Assembly: GCA_030268105.1 (NCBI GenBank)
Contig: BSDZ01000025.1
Span: 62,001-126,000 of the forward strand
Source of the DNA: Volvox africanus
Taxonomy: Eukaryota; Chlorophyta; Chlorophyceae; Chlamydomonadales; Volvocaceae
Length of the DNA: 64,000 nucleotides
Direction of reading: 5' to 3'
The notes below the pieces were generated by a model. The model was not told the origin of the DNA and did not search any database. It saw only the letters and a program-made list of their open reading frames with translations. Of this stretch, positions 1 to 11,291 are shown in pieces. Position numbers and translations under genes: made by a program. Position 1 is the stretch's first letter. Each line of letters opens with the position of its first letter.

Positions 1-2603
1 TAGAAACCTCCTGTGGACAGATTAGCACACGCCTGCCATATCCATTGTGTCAGTATGCTGCACAAGACCCGAAGAGCACTAGCAATAAATTCTCTGCGAT
101 GGAAGACGGCCTAGCTGGCTCGAAAACCCCCTAATGATGACGTACAACTCGCCTTTAAGGGACCCCACCCATTCCCACCCTCATTCGCAACCCTTACTAT
201 AGAACATCCCGGATGAAGTTCGGATATCTGAAAGCCCTCCTGCTCCAGTAGTTGCGTCCGCTACACCAGACCGTTCGAGGCGTGTTTCGGCTTCGCCTAT
301 AAGGTAATCGCACTCATCTGCTCACGGTACCAGTTAAATAGGCAGAGAAATGAATAGAAGATAACGGAATGTTTGGGGAGATGACTTTTGCGACAGGCCG
401 CACCGCTCGTGAGGATGCCCTTGTAGAGGAAGACGCGGGGAGACCAAGACAGAACCACCATTCTGCTGTCCGGAACGTCACTTTTCCCGCTCTTGTAGGT
501 TTCTCCAAGCCACCTGGCGTGACGGATACCGGTTACAATTTACATAATACTAAAGAATTGCAACTGTAAAAGCGAAGCTAGGTCGCTCACCCTATTAAAT
601 CTCGTCCTACATCATCTACTGCCCCTGATTTAGACGTAGTCGTTATTGTCATAACAAAAAGCAGAAGTAATGCGTGCACGGTCATCATGGGAGATTCCAC
701 GAGGCAAGCTCGTAACAGTATTAGTGATACACGGTAAGCCATATGGAGTCTGATGGAATGTAAACTCAAATACTGACACAGTCACACTGTTCCAGCCGCG
801 ATCCTACCAGGGGTGCCGTATCAGTCCGTAACAGGAAGCAACAGCTTACCAAACTCCAAACGACCCGTACCACATTAGTCCTCCCATGGTCACTGGTACA
901 ATTATAGTTTGCACATTGCATAGCAGTTGTTAGGATGCGATAATACAACGGGGGCCAACAACCAAGCCGTTCACCTGCCGTATCCTGCCGACAATCGTAC
1001 ATCAGGTACATACAAAAATCCAGCAACTTCTAACTCAAAATCGACAGGGATAAGACGAAGAGGAAGCCGAGCCGTGCCAGGCCGACTAATACAATCCTAG
1101 GTGAATGTCGGTGAGCACCTGGGTAGCAGTCCAGGCACGGCAGTCGTGTGCCACGTCACAGAGCACTTCATCGCCTTAAGAATCAACTCATGGCGGAAGG
1201 GACGCCAACTTTTTTGTGTCCGATCATCCGATCGCCCGATGTAATACGCATTGAAGAAAAGGGTGGCCGGGGTCCACCAGTTCCGTGGTGGTATACCCAG
1301 CGACGCGAAGGACTTGGGTCGAGTCCAGAAGTCTGCTTACTCCCCAGAAGTCATTTCGTCAATCTGAATTCATGAGAGGTGCATATAAGGGCCCTAATGT
1401 GCCGCCTAGGGCCAGTCACTTCAGGAGCAGTTCTCGGGATGTCCAGGGTGTATATGGGGACAGATGCAGCATGGAGCAGCGGTGCATGTTGGGCAGCATG
1501 GAGCAGCACCGCACGCACATAAGACCACTACCGATCGCACCTACCGTACGCCTTGTGGTCAATGCAAGGCATAAGGCTGAACACTCCCAGGTTTAGGGGC
1601 CTCACCAATCCTATCTGATTGCATATTTCGCAGATTCTTTCGCGGAGTTCGCCGTTGTATACCTTTCTCGCTACGCCACTGACATCCCTTTCTCACAAAG
1701 ATGCATTCCATTCGCCTAACTCTTCGCCCCGTTCGTAGCAATTCGCTGCGCCCTCGCTGCAGACCTTTGGGCTGCTTGTTTCTTAAGGCCCATCTAGCTC
1801 CTAGACATTCCTGGTCGAGTTCACGTCCGTCCTTTACCCCTTCACCCCTTAAAGCTGGAAAGGAGGGTTTCATGGGGTTTCAAAAAGGGCTATGTACCTG
1901 GCGCACAATACAAGGTATTCTTCCCAAGTGACAATCGCTACTCCTTAGATGACAGCAGGATTTCGTTACAGTGACCACACCATGGCGTAATGTGTTTGAC
2001 ATCGTAATGGTGGAAACACACTCGTTTACACATATTCTTGCTGCCGAATGTGTGTGCATCATCCGCCCACGCTCCGGGTGGTCTCCCGAGGGGAATGAGA
2101 ATTCTTATCAAGCTTTTAGCATCGATAGCTGCCGCGTGCTGCTGGGACAGCATGATAATGGACATGGAGCACCTGCAAGCACTGTTCTTTGCGGTATGAC
2201 ATCAACTGCGCTAGCGCCAAACCGAGGCAGGTTTCCTCTATCTTTCTGTTATATTGAGGCTATCCAGGTACTGGGGGCAGGCCCGAAACATGGTATCTGG
2301 GATGGGGGCTCCGTTAGGCAAGGCGCATATGCGCATTCTTAAAATATTTCGGCTGTTATTATAACTAGGGAATTGCTGCAGCTATCTTCATTATATATAC
2401 GCAAGGGCGATGACATAAGCAGATAATTATGGACTCCTGGACTAAAAAAATGAGTACGATACATACATGACGAGATTTCCGTTAGGCGTTGCGCCTATCA
2501 TGTGATTCAGGGTAAGGACCTGCTAAGGAACTAAGCTACAGCGATTGCTCTGGTAAAAATTTGGTGCTACTTACATTTCCATTGCACTTTGGTACATCTT
2601 GAG
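1..2603. other. No gene recognised; upstream of cysteine synthase
   Basis: I found no conserved coding exon, RNA gene or repeat here on either strand. Open frames are short and do not resemble a known family. The last few hundred bases should hold the promoter and 5' UTR of the plus-strand cysteine synthase gene that starts at 2604, but I could not point to a convincing TATA box or start site. Small exons of an unknown gene cannot be excluded. Confidence 0.4.
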
Positions 2604-5600
2604 ATGGCCCTTTCGGCTGGTCGCGCGCAAGGCAATTTCGTCACAGAGTGTTCGAAGAGACGTGGCTGTTGTTTTTCTCTACGGGCTTGCAGAAGCCGGG
2701 GCAGCCTGGCTGTCTTATGTTCGGCGGTGGTACCAGAACAATCTCCAACCTGGCTAGAGCGGCCTGACCCGTTGCTGAGCCTCCCAATTCCACAGCAAGG
2801 CATCCAGCCCGATGCGACACGGCTCGTTGGGAATACGCCTATGGTGTGTGCTAGTGCATTGGTGCCGCGCGTTGTGCCTTTGCAAGCCATCAACAGTTTC
2901 TCTCTGACTTGTAGGTGTTCCTTAATTCTGTTACGAAGGGGTGTCTTACGCGCATCGCAGCGAAGTTAGAAAGTTTCGAACCCTGCTGCAGGTGCTTGTT
3001 TCGGGTGGGCAGGATAGCTAATTATGCAATGCGCCACGCGCTTGCAAGCTGGCCGCAACTGCGAATAGCTGCAGGATTGTGACATCATCCCGAATTACTT
3101 CTAGGTGCCCCGGTGTCAAGGCTGCCTGCGTGATTTCCAAAGGATTGTACTACAATGACCTCCCCTTTCGTTGCATACCGCAGCGTTAAGGATCGAATTG
3201 CGCTTAGCATGATTCAACGTGCCGAGCTTCTTGGAGAAATTAAGCCTGGTCAGACAATTCTGGTGCGTGGTGTGTACATGCACTGTGGGGTGGGGGGTGG
3301 GGTACTATACTACTTTTGGCTGTAATATCATGCAAGCATATTCACAAGCGTAATGGAAGGCAAGTCGTTTTTTCTTGTCTTCTTTTGCAGTATTTCCGTC
3401 TGGAACATCAATCGCCAGCCAAATACAACGGATGTCAGTGTAATGACATATGGGGTGATGATAATTGCACGTTTCTGTGAACTTGTACGGCCCGTCCGTG
3501 AGCCTCCGTTCCGGGCCTTACGAATTCACAAACACTTTTAATCATCATCAGCATCGCATGTGGGGTCCGCCCTGGCACCTATGTCATTCTCCAACAGGGT
3601 TTCTCTCCACGCCCTTCCCCACTGCCCACCTTAAGAGGAAAGAAGGAACCCGCAACTACCCTCTTTCGTCCCTGCTTGCAGGTTGAGCCAACAAGTGGCA
3701 ACACGGGCGTGGCTCTCGCTTACGTGGCAGCGGCCAAGGGCTACAAGCTGATACTGACCATGCCGGAGACAATGAGCATTGAACGGCGCGTGCTACTCAA
3801 AGCCTTCGGCGCTCAACTCGTCCTGACACCTGGCCGCCTGGTGTGTGAGAGGGCGAAGGCATGGGGGAACCAGGACAGTGGATGGGCGGGTCAGGGGACT
3901 GGGATAGGGCACGGTATGCTGTTGGGGTTTGTTAAGCTGTGGAGGCTGTCATAATCTGCCCTCCGTGTGTGGGCTTGCGGGCCCCAGGGTTTTTCTGTTT
4001 ACTTGGTATTCTTATGCCAATTCGGCGCAGGGCGCTTTGAGGAAGGTGACGGGCTCTGCTCATGTATCCGTGCGGTTGGGCCCCCGTCCGCAGGGTCCAC
4101 TTAGCACCTGCCGGCATTTCCATTCGATAGAAAAGCCCTTCCCACACCGCCGCCTGCACACAGTCCGCCTTGGGCTTGCTGCCGAAGTAACCTCGCGTCG
4201 GAATGGACTGCTCGGGATTCGTAGCCTTACCTTTACACGGGAGAGGGAGAGGGAGAGCGCTCGCTGCTTAAAACCTCGTGCAACTCCTTTCCGCAGTCCT
4301 GTGTCCTTTCCCCCTGGTGCCGTACGACCCATGTTTTCCTTGTCGACGTCCGATCGATGACCCTATATACATTATTATTTTTACCCGTCCACTTGTACCC
4401 GTGCACTTGTATCTCTTAGGTTTAAACTTTGCAGTTATCCAACGCCCTCATTCTTTCTCGTGGTTTTCCAAACCCAACCCACGCCGGTCGAATCCTCCCC
4501 CGTTTATTGGCACGTGCAGGGAATGACCGGTGCGATCCGAAAAGCGGAGCAGCTGGTTCAGTCCACCCCGAACTCCTTCATGCTGCAGCAGTTCGATAAC
4601 CCTGCCAACCCAGAGATTCATTATCGTACTACGGGTCCAGAGATATGGAGAGACACAGCGGGGCGCGTGGATATATTTGTGGCGGGGGTCGGCACTGGAG
4701 GAACCATATCGGGTAGGGATTGTTGGGGATACAACCGGGGTTGTAATGATTGTGGAGTCGGATCTGGACTGAGCGTTGTATGCCATGCAAGGGCTTGCAT
4801 GTCAGGCGTACCTTTGCAGGGCGGAGTTAGGTATGAGTAAGACTGCGTGGGGATGAGGGCAGCTGAACAGCGTCACTGGATAGACGGGTAGGTTGGGGAC
4901 GGCGGGAAGGAGGGGGATGTGGTGCACACACGGTGGGTTACGATGGGATGCGAGTGTAAGGGGTCGTAGGACAAGTGAGTGGACGCCCGCAGAGATGCAG
5001 ACGCCTGCGCTGAGCAGTGGACTCAGGTCAGGCCAGAAGTCCGTTTATATAAACGGGGGTTCACGGGTTCATGGGGTTCGCAAGGAGTAGCATGCGGTCG
5101 CGGACCTCCTACTGGCTTGAACCCTATTTTCATCCATCCTGAGGTTGTTACCTAATTCTTGTAGGCCTGGACCATTCCACTCGTCATATTTTAGAGAATA
5201 AGACGACTTATCGTCATCCTGAGCTCTCTTCCGCTTTCCCCAATGTTTCCCCATTCCACCCCGTTCGCACCTGTCCTCCGCCACCCTTGGCCCTCCAGGC
5301 GTTGGCCAGTACCTCAAGGATCACAAGCCCAGCGTGCAGCTGGTGGCGGTAGAGCCTTCAGAGTCGCCCGTCCTCAGCGGTGGTTCCCCCGGGTATCACC
5401 AGATACAGGGCATTGGGGCGGGCTTCGTGCCCAGGAACCTGCGGATGGACCTCCTGGACGAGGTGGGGAAACGGCGGGAGGGGAAGGGGCATGGGAGCCG
5501 GTATGCCCTGAGAAGGGTTGGAACTTGCTAGGTTAGGATTTGACGAGAGTTGGGTGGATAAGGGGGATATTTTAGCGGGACACCTGAGGCAAGTGCATGA

Positions 5601-7325
5601 ATGTGTATGTGGCCCTTGATGGTCACCATCTGGTCTATACGCCTCCTAAGTGATGAGGGGGCCGCGGCTCTCACAGGCCGACGAGATGGGGATACATATC
5701 CCCGTTATCATTCGCGTGGGGAGCAATATCTGATGCAGGTACATGCGGCAGAATACGCCTCGCATTTGGAGTGGTGGAGTGGCTCGTAAGATTCGCAGCT
5801 TCATTCTTGGTTGGAAGGGTGTTAGACGCCCCTGAGATTCTGCGGAACCGATGATTGCTGAGTGCAATGGAGGTTGGATATCGGAGATGGTGGATGGTCC
5901 GTGTGGATACTTCATTACCGTCAGAAGGCTGGATCTTTCGCTGCTATTGCCGCATTCTCCAGTAGTCGTTCTGCCCCCTGTCGCGTAAATAAGATTCTTT
6001 CACGCATCTGTATCACTAAGGCCGGCTCGCACCATCTAGTTTCTGCTTCTGCCGTTCTGGCTTCGGGATTTGGGATTGAGATCGTCCCATCTACTCCCCC
6101 AAACCTCTACGGCACTGGACGATGCAACTGTTGCTCTTGGACTGCATGGGCTACATTCTTACTTCCGTCTTTCCCCCTATCCGACGTAGGTGGTGAAGGT
6201 GAACAGTAACGAAGCCGTGGAAATGGCCCGGCGGCTGGCAGTGGAGGAGGGCCTTTTGTGCGGCATCTCATCAGGTAGGTTTTGCGGTTGAGACCAAAGT
6301 GGGTTGGAGGGGGAAGGCAAAGTTGGGTCCATCATCGTAGCCCAATGAAGTTTCAGCAGATGCGGTGCGCTCTCACTCTCTCATAACCAGTGCAGCAGTA
6401 TGGTGGAGGAATTATTTGCGGCGTTGCTCTGCAGTTCCTTGATACGGTGGGCGTAATCGAGCTCATTCCCAGCTGCGCTTTCCTGGGATCTCCACATTGC
6501 ATGTTGATTTGTGCCTTTGTCCGAAACCCCGGGCCCTCCGCCTGCTTTAAACCTAAAACAGGCGCCGCCGTGAGTGCTGCCGTCCGTTTGGCGAAGCGGG
6601 TTGAGAACCGCGACAAGCTCATCGTGACGGTGCTGCCCAGCTTCGGAGAACGCTACCTGTCTACGGGTAGGTCAGAAAAGACTATGGGATGGTTGGAGCA
6701 AGGTGGAGCACGGTCCGGAGGGGACTGACCGGCCCGGCACTGGCCCGGAGGAGACAAGCATGGAAGGATGAATTGACAGGGTTCATACGTTTGGGCATTT
6801 AGGAAGGAAGACCTGAAGAACATGGATGCGTGCATTAACATGCATGTGCTTGGGGCAAAGATAGTAATTTTGTTATTATGCTTGCAAAGGGCATAGCTGA
6901 TGTTGCAAAGGAGTTCCGGAGCGTAGTGGCACAGGAGTGCTTATTCATGCGTTGTTATCGAATCGCTGGCTTGTGTGGGCCTTGGCCCGTTGCGGCGTTC
7001 CTGATGCTTTCCAGCAGGAAGCATTTGTCCAGAGCTACGTCATGGCCCTGCTTCCTTTCACCCGTGAGCAACGAATTTGCTGTTGCTGCCTCTGACGCTT
7101 CAAGTGTGGCACAAGTCCTCACGGCTGCTTTGGAAGCTCTCCCCGAACTACGGGAAATTCATGTCCGGTCCGGCCTGCAGTTGTTATCCTTTCCCCTTCT
7201 CCCTTTCTGCAGTGCTGTTTAACTCGCTCTGGTCATACGACGCTGAGGAAGAGGGTACCATGCCAGATAGCTGGCGGATGGCTTCGGGGGCGGAGCGGCC
7301 AGCCACTAAAGAGCCACGGCTATGA
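2604..7325 (+). CDS. OASTL: Cysteine synthase (O-acetylserine (thiol)-lyase), probably organelle-targeted
   Basis: PLP enzyme joining O-acetylserine and sulfide into cysteine, the last step of sulfur assimilation. Nine exons fit with GT-AG introns and consistent phase: 2604-2843, 2915-2991, 3184-3262, 3682-3840, 4520-4712, 5299-5462, 6190-6274, 6562-6666, 7213-7325 (TGA), giving 404 aa. The ATG at 2604 opens about 65 residues rich in Ala, Ser, Arg and Cys, as expected of a plastid or mitochondrial transit peptide. Mature-domain motifs appear in family order: [14 protein letters not shown] with the PLP lysine (after a Cys-Cys pair); TSGNTG substrate loop; KIHY-like [22 protein letters not shown] phosphate loop; GVEP-like [34 protein letters not shown]. 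The C-terminus carries a charged tail after the usual end. Compartment (plastid or mitochondrion) is inferred only. The family assignment is very secure; the start is likely but unproven. Confidence 0.93.
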
Positions 7326-9513
7326 GAGGGACAATTACGCGGGGAGGGGAGCGATACGATGCAAAACATTGCTGTGGGCAAGGGTGTTGGCCCGGCGCTG
7401 TGGGGCCCATTGCGAGCCATGGGGGCCGCAGCATGGCCTTTGTAAAGTTTATAGGAGGGACGTGTTGGGCGAAAGAATGCGTCTGGCCCTCAGGGCAAGC
7501 GGCGAGGCAGCAAGCTGCAAGAGCAATAAATGCTGGTAAGGGTCCACACTGTGGGGGAATTGCAGGTTTTGCTTGGAGGACAGGGCGGGGAGGCGGAACC
7601 GCAGTAAGGTAAGTACATAAAGGAGGGCACTGTCCAGAATGAGGAACGGCTGCAGTCCTCGATGTTGTATATTGATTGGTTTTCATTACACCACAAAGTG
7701 GGCCCAACAGGAAAGCATGTCGGCATGATGAGGAAGTGCCTGCATCCAAATGTTGCTAAGGGACAGGTAGTGGAGCGGTTGTGTTTGGAGATTGCAGAAG
7801 AGGCGATTTTTGTCAATTCGGAACTGGGTGTGTTGGCGTCGAACTTAAGACTTTTATTGCAATGCCGTCACCACCATAGTTGAAGACGCCTGTCTCGTTG
7901 CACGCGGCTGTATGGGGCTGATGAACAGGGTTGACCCAACAACGGACCTTCTCAACGGAATCAGCATGCGAAATGTAGTAGTTCGTTCCCGGTTTTTATG
8001 GGTTAACAGCTAGCCCCGCATAATTAGCCCAATTCTGTTTTGCCTTGGGAGTGGGCTAATGCATTTGCAATACATATTAGTAAAGGGCCACGGCTACACC
8101 TTCATTATCGTGTCACCGGTAGGCTCTTCGCGCTAAATGTAGTGAATTGAATGGGTTGAATTGAAGGCGCTTCAATGTTTGGGCCCGCTTCTTGCAAAGG
8201 CGCCTGTTGTGTTTGGACCATGCTTAGTTTGCGTTGGCGCTGCGGCTGCATCCAACGCTTAGCATGTAAACTTCCAATCTGGTACGTAGGTAGGGACCGG
8301 ACGAATGTGACATTATAGCTACGGAGACCGCTAGACTTACGGCCTGCTTGCATGGTTGCGGCCGAGGATTCCGCATGCACCGCCTTGTGCGTTGATGCAA
8401 CCATTTAGTTAACTTGGGTCGAGTCGAGGAGCCCTTATGGAACAAGGCATACCTGGACCCAATCTCATATGCGGCCTTCGCCCTCTTTTCCATCCATTCA
8501 CCTTCGAATACGAGCGCGTCATAGGATCCACAGTCAAAGGCACGCCCATGCTAATGAAATTTGTTGTGAGAACCCGTGATCACCCCTGTCAGTAATGGTG
8601 TACAGATCAGCCGCGAAAGTCGCAGATCATGGCTCTCGGGGCTGGCCTCGTCCCCGTAAACTTGGATATTGTAATCTGATGCAATATGTGGTCCAAGGCT
8701 GAGGCGGACATCAGGAAGAGGCTGCCGAATGCATCCAAGCACCACTTTACGTCCCAAGCTATAGCCATGTCGGAAAGGCGCAGATGGGCAGTGTCCCCTT
8801 CTCTTGCATCGGCTTGGTCGAGACACTTTGCTTGCGTTTACTCTGGCGATTGTATGAACCAAACTTAGCAAACCAGATAAATGGGAGGTGCTGTGAGCAT
8901 TACAATGCTGCATCACATCTTAAGTCTAAAAACTCAAACGCCGAAAGCCGAAATGACCAAACCTACTGCGGCGAAATCTATTGAGCGTTCTTCAGCATTC
9001 GCGAAAACCCTTATTCAATGAACCAGAGATGAACAGCTTAAGTTTGACGAGCGGGTTACCAAGAGGCGTGCACGCCAAACACATGTGCACCCTCTGAAGC
9101 TTTCATACAGCCGTTGCACATGAATAGCGGTGAAGTAATTGACACACCTGCCATAGGACCATGTGAGGTCAAAACACGTCGTGACCGGCAGGAACATGGC
9201 AATGCAGAACACGGGCGCAGCATCATGCGACCTGTCGATGAGCTCCCTCTCACCCAATGACCAGTGAGTGCCGGTATGCCATCGCGCTCGCCGTCCAACG
9301 CCTGCCCCATACACTCCAAAACCAAGGCATAACACAGCGTGTCTGTGCCATAGCTGATGCATCTCACGATGCCTCTACATGAACAACGGTCGGAATGGAA
9401 TCGAACAAATACACAAAGCATATAGAATACCTGTACAAGAGACCATCTGAGTCACTTGTGCTAAAATGCTCTTTGGACCCAAAGACGCAAATGCAACCCT
9501 GCTTGTGCACCCA
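7326..9513. other. No gene recognised (3' of cysteine synthase)
   Basis: This stretch holds the cysteine synthase 3' UTR and about 2 kb in which no exon, RNA gene or repeat family could be supported on either strand. Short open frames lack family resemblance and plausible splice partners. It may also contain the 3' UTR of the minus-strand gene whose stop codon is at 9514-9516. Confidence 0.4.
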
Positions 9514-10245
9514 TTAAAAGACGCCGCTTCCGCCGTAGTTGCGAGCCTTGCTGGCTTGCATGTTAGTGTAGTTCTGAGCGATTTGCTGCCGATAAACATC
9601 GGCATCAAAGGATGATCCAGTTGGCTGCGAAGGCAAGGGAACCGGAAGGCAAGGCAATTGGTTATCATCCAAGCAATTGCGTACGGCGTGTTTCCGCGCT
9701 CATTAATTGGGGATACGCAAGGGAGAAATAAATCTCTGATAGTTTAGTATGGCATGTCATAGCGTTACTCGGTGGTAAGCAGTTGCACTAACGAAGAGAG
9801 CTGCAAGTCTTTGACATAACGCTGATGCACCGGGTGGCATATACCTTCGCTGCACCCTCCTTCAGCTTGGGCTTGGTATGGTACTCCTTGCTTGCATTAT
9901 CTTCTTCGGCCTTGTATGTTGCGAAGGGAGCAGTTCCGTTGCCGCCCTTGTGCGGGACGCCTTCGGACAGCGCAAACGGCAACAAACGGGAAGTAAAGCC
10001 TGGCAATCCCCGAATTATTGATTTATTTCAATTGGGTGGAAACAAACTTGCATGCTGCAGCGCAAAGGACCTGGTGAGCGCATGGAAAATGGTCACCGTT
10101 GACGCAAGAACCCAACCTTGCACCCTTACTCTTCTTGCCGACATTCTGGGGCGTTTCAGGCCTCTCCTCTCCACCATAGATCAGGTTTTTCGCCTTGCTG
10201 TTATAGCCCCGCTCCTTGTTCTCCAAATACGTAGCAGGTCCCTTC
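9514..10245 (-). CDS. Unrecognised protein, last three exons (5' part not found)
   Basis: Three minus-strand exons join in phase: 10245-10097, 9999-9845 and 9624-9514, the last ending in TAA. They encode a basic, Gly/Asn/Lys-rich segment: a start with KGPATYLENKERGY, a middle with GNGTAPFATYKAEEDNAS, and an end with QQIAQNYTNMQASKARNYGG and a final SGVF. The polar, low-hydrophobicity composition, with aromatic residues in short repeated-looking blocks, resembles microtubule- or axoneme-associated proteins of flagellated algae. That is an impression from composition, not a homology call. The donor of the first listed exon (AACG|gtgacc) is the least certain boundary. Upstream exons must lie above 10245, but I could not identify them. 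Codon use and splice sites look like those of the other host genes. Confidence 0.5.
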
Positions 10246-11291
10246 CTGGAATTGAAAAAAGTCAGACCGTAGCAAGGCCGCCGAAAGCCAGGAAGCTGTA
10301 GTTTGTCTATCATTACGACTCTTACGGGCTTATGGGGACGGTCGTGGTTGCCATGTTAACGTAGAGCTTTAGCTCGGAACGCTAAAATGTCGTTCGTCAG
10401 ATAATGGAAGAACGAGCGAGCCGAAGTAAGAATAGCGCACCTGGGTAAGAAGATGACCGTTAGGGGCTAATTTTACATTCATTTCGCACTGATACTGCTA
10501 TCAGCGCGCAACAAAATATACCGATCCCGTACAGCTCTCGTCCACATGCCCGCGACCCCATCCATCTTTCTTTAATGCCATGACGCTGCAGCATTGCAAT
10601 ATATTTGAAGTATCTTATGTAAGCTAGTCGCCATGAACTTCCGCTCTTCACGGAGTGCATCCAAACACAATGAACCAAGTGGCATTTGAACTGACAGTGG
10701 CAATATAGAAACGAGTCCGCTTTGAAGGTCATCCCCATGAATTTTGACTTCGCGTTCCTTGGTGCAGGAATGTGCATTTTCTGACCAAGAGAGCAAGGCA
10801 CCAAGAGGAAACGCAACCGGGCCTTGCAAAAATCCATCCATGCTCCTAGAACCTGCTGCGAGCAATATATGTGAGGGAGGAAGGGCAAGAGAGAGTGATA
10901 TATGGGGTTTAGGACGCTTCTATGCGCAACAGCGATGCTGACTACCACGTCAGCAAAACCAAGGGGCACACGCCATTGCCACTCCCTAAAGTAGCAGACA
11001 CACTGTACCTCGCCCCAACGTTCTCAACGAGCCTTGAGAAGAGATGCTTATCCTTATGATGCGTGAATCTCCAGCTTTGGCTTTGTCGTGGGAAGTGAGC
11101 TTACTCCGGCAAAATGGCCGCATCGGCCTGCTAACGTTTTCCCGGCTGTCTTCCACACCTTGAGACCACCGGGGTCTTGACAAAACATGTCACTAAATAA
11201 GGGCCAAAGTACACTACACGGCTCCGCCTCCTTTTCATCTGCGAATATGCACAGTCATACGATCCATATGTCTGGGGTTTGTGCACATTAC
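10246..11291. other. Unassigned; probably 5' exons or introns of the 9.5-kb gene and the 3' end of the SET gene
   Basis: Several medium-length minus-strand open frames occur (around 10460-10970 and 10986-11183), but none matches a family or joins cleanly in phase. The upper part could contain the 3' terminal exon of the SET-domain gene. The lower part should contain the 5' exons of the minus-strand gene at 9514-10245. Confidence 0.3.
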
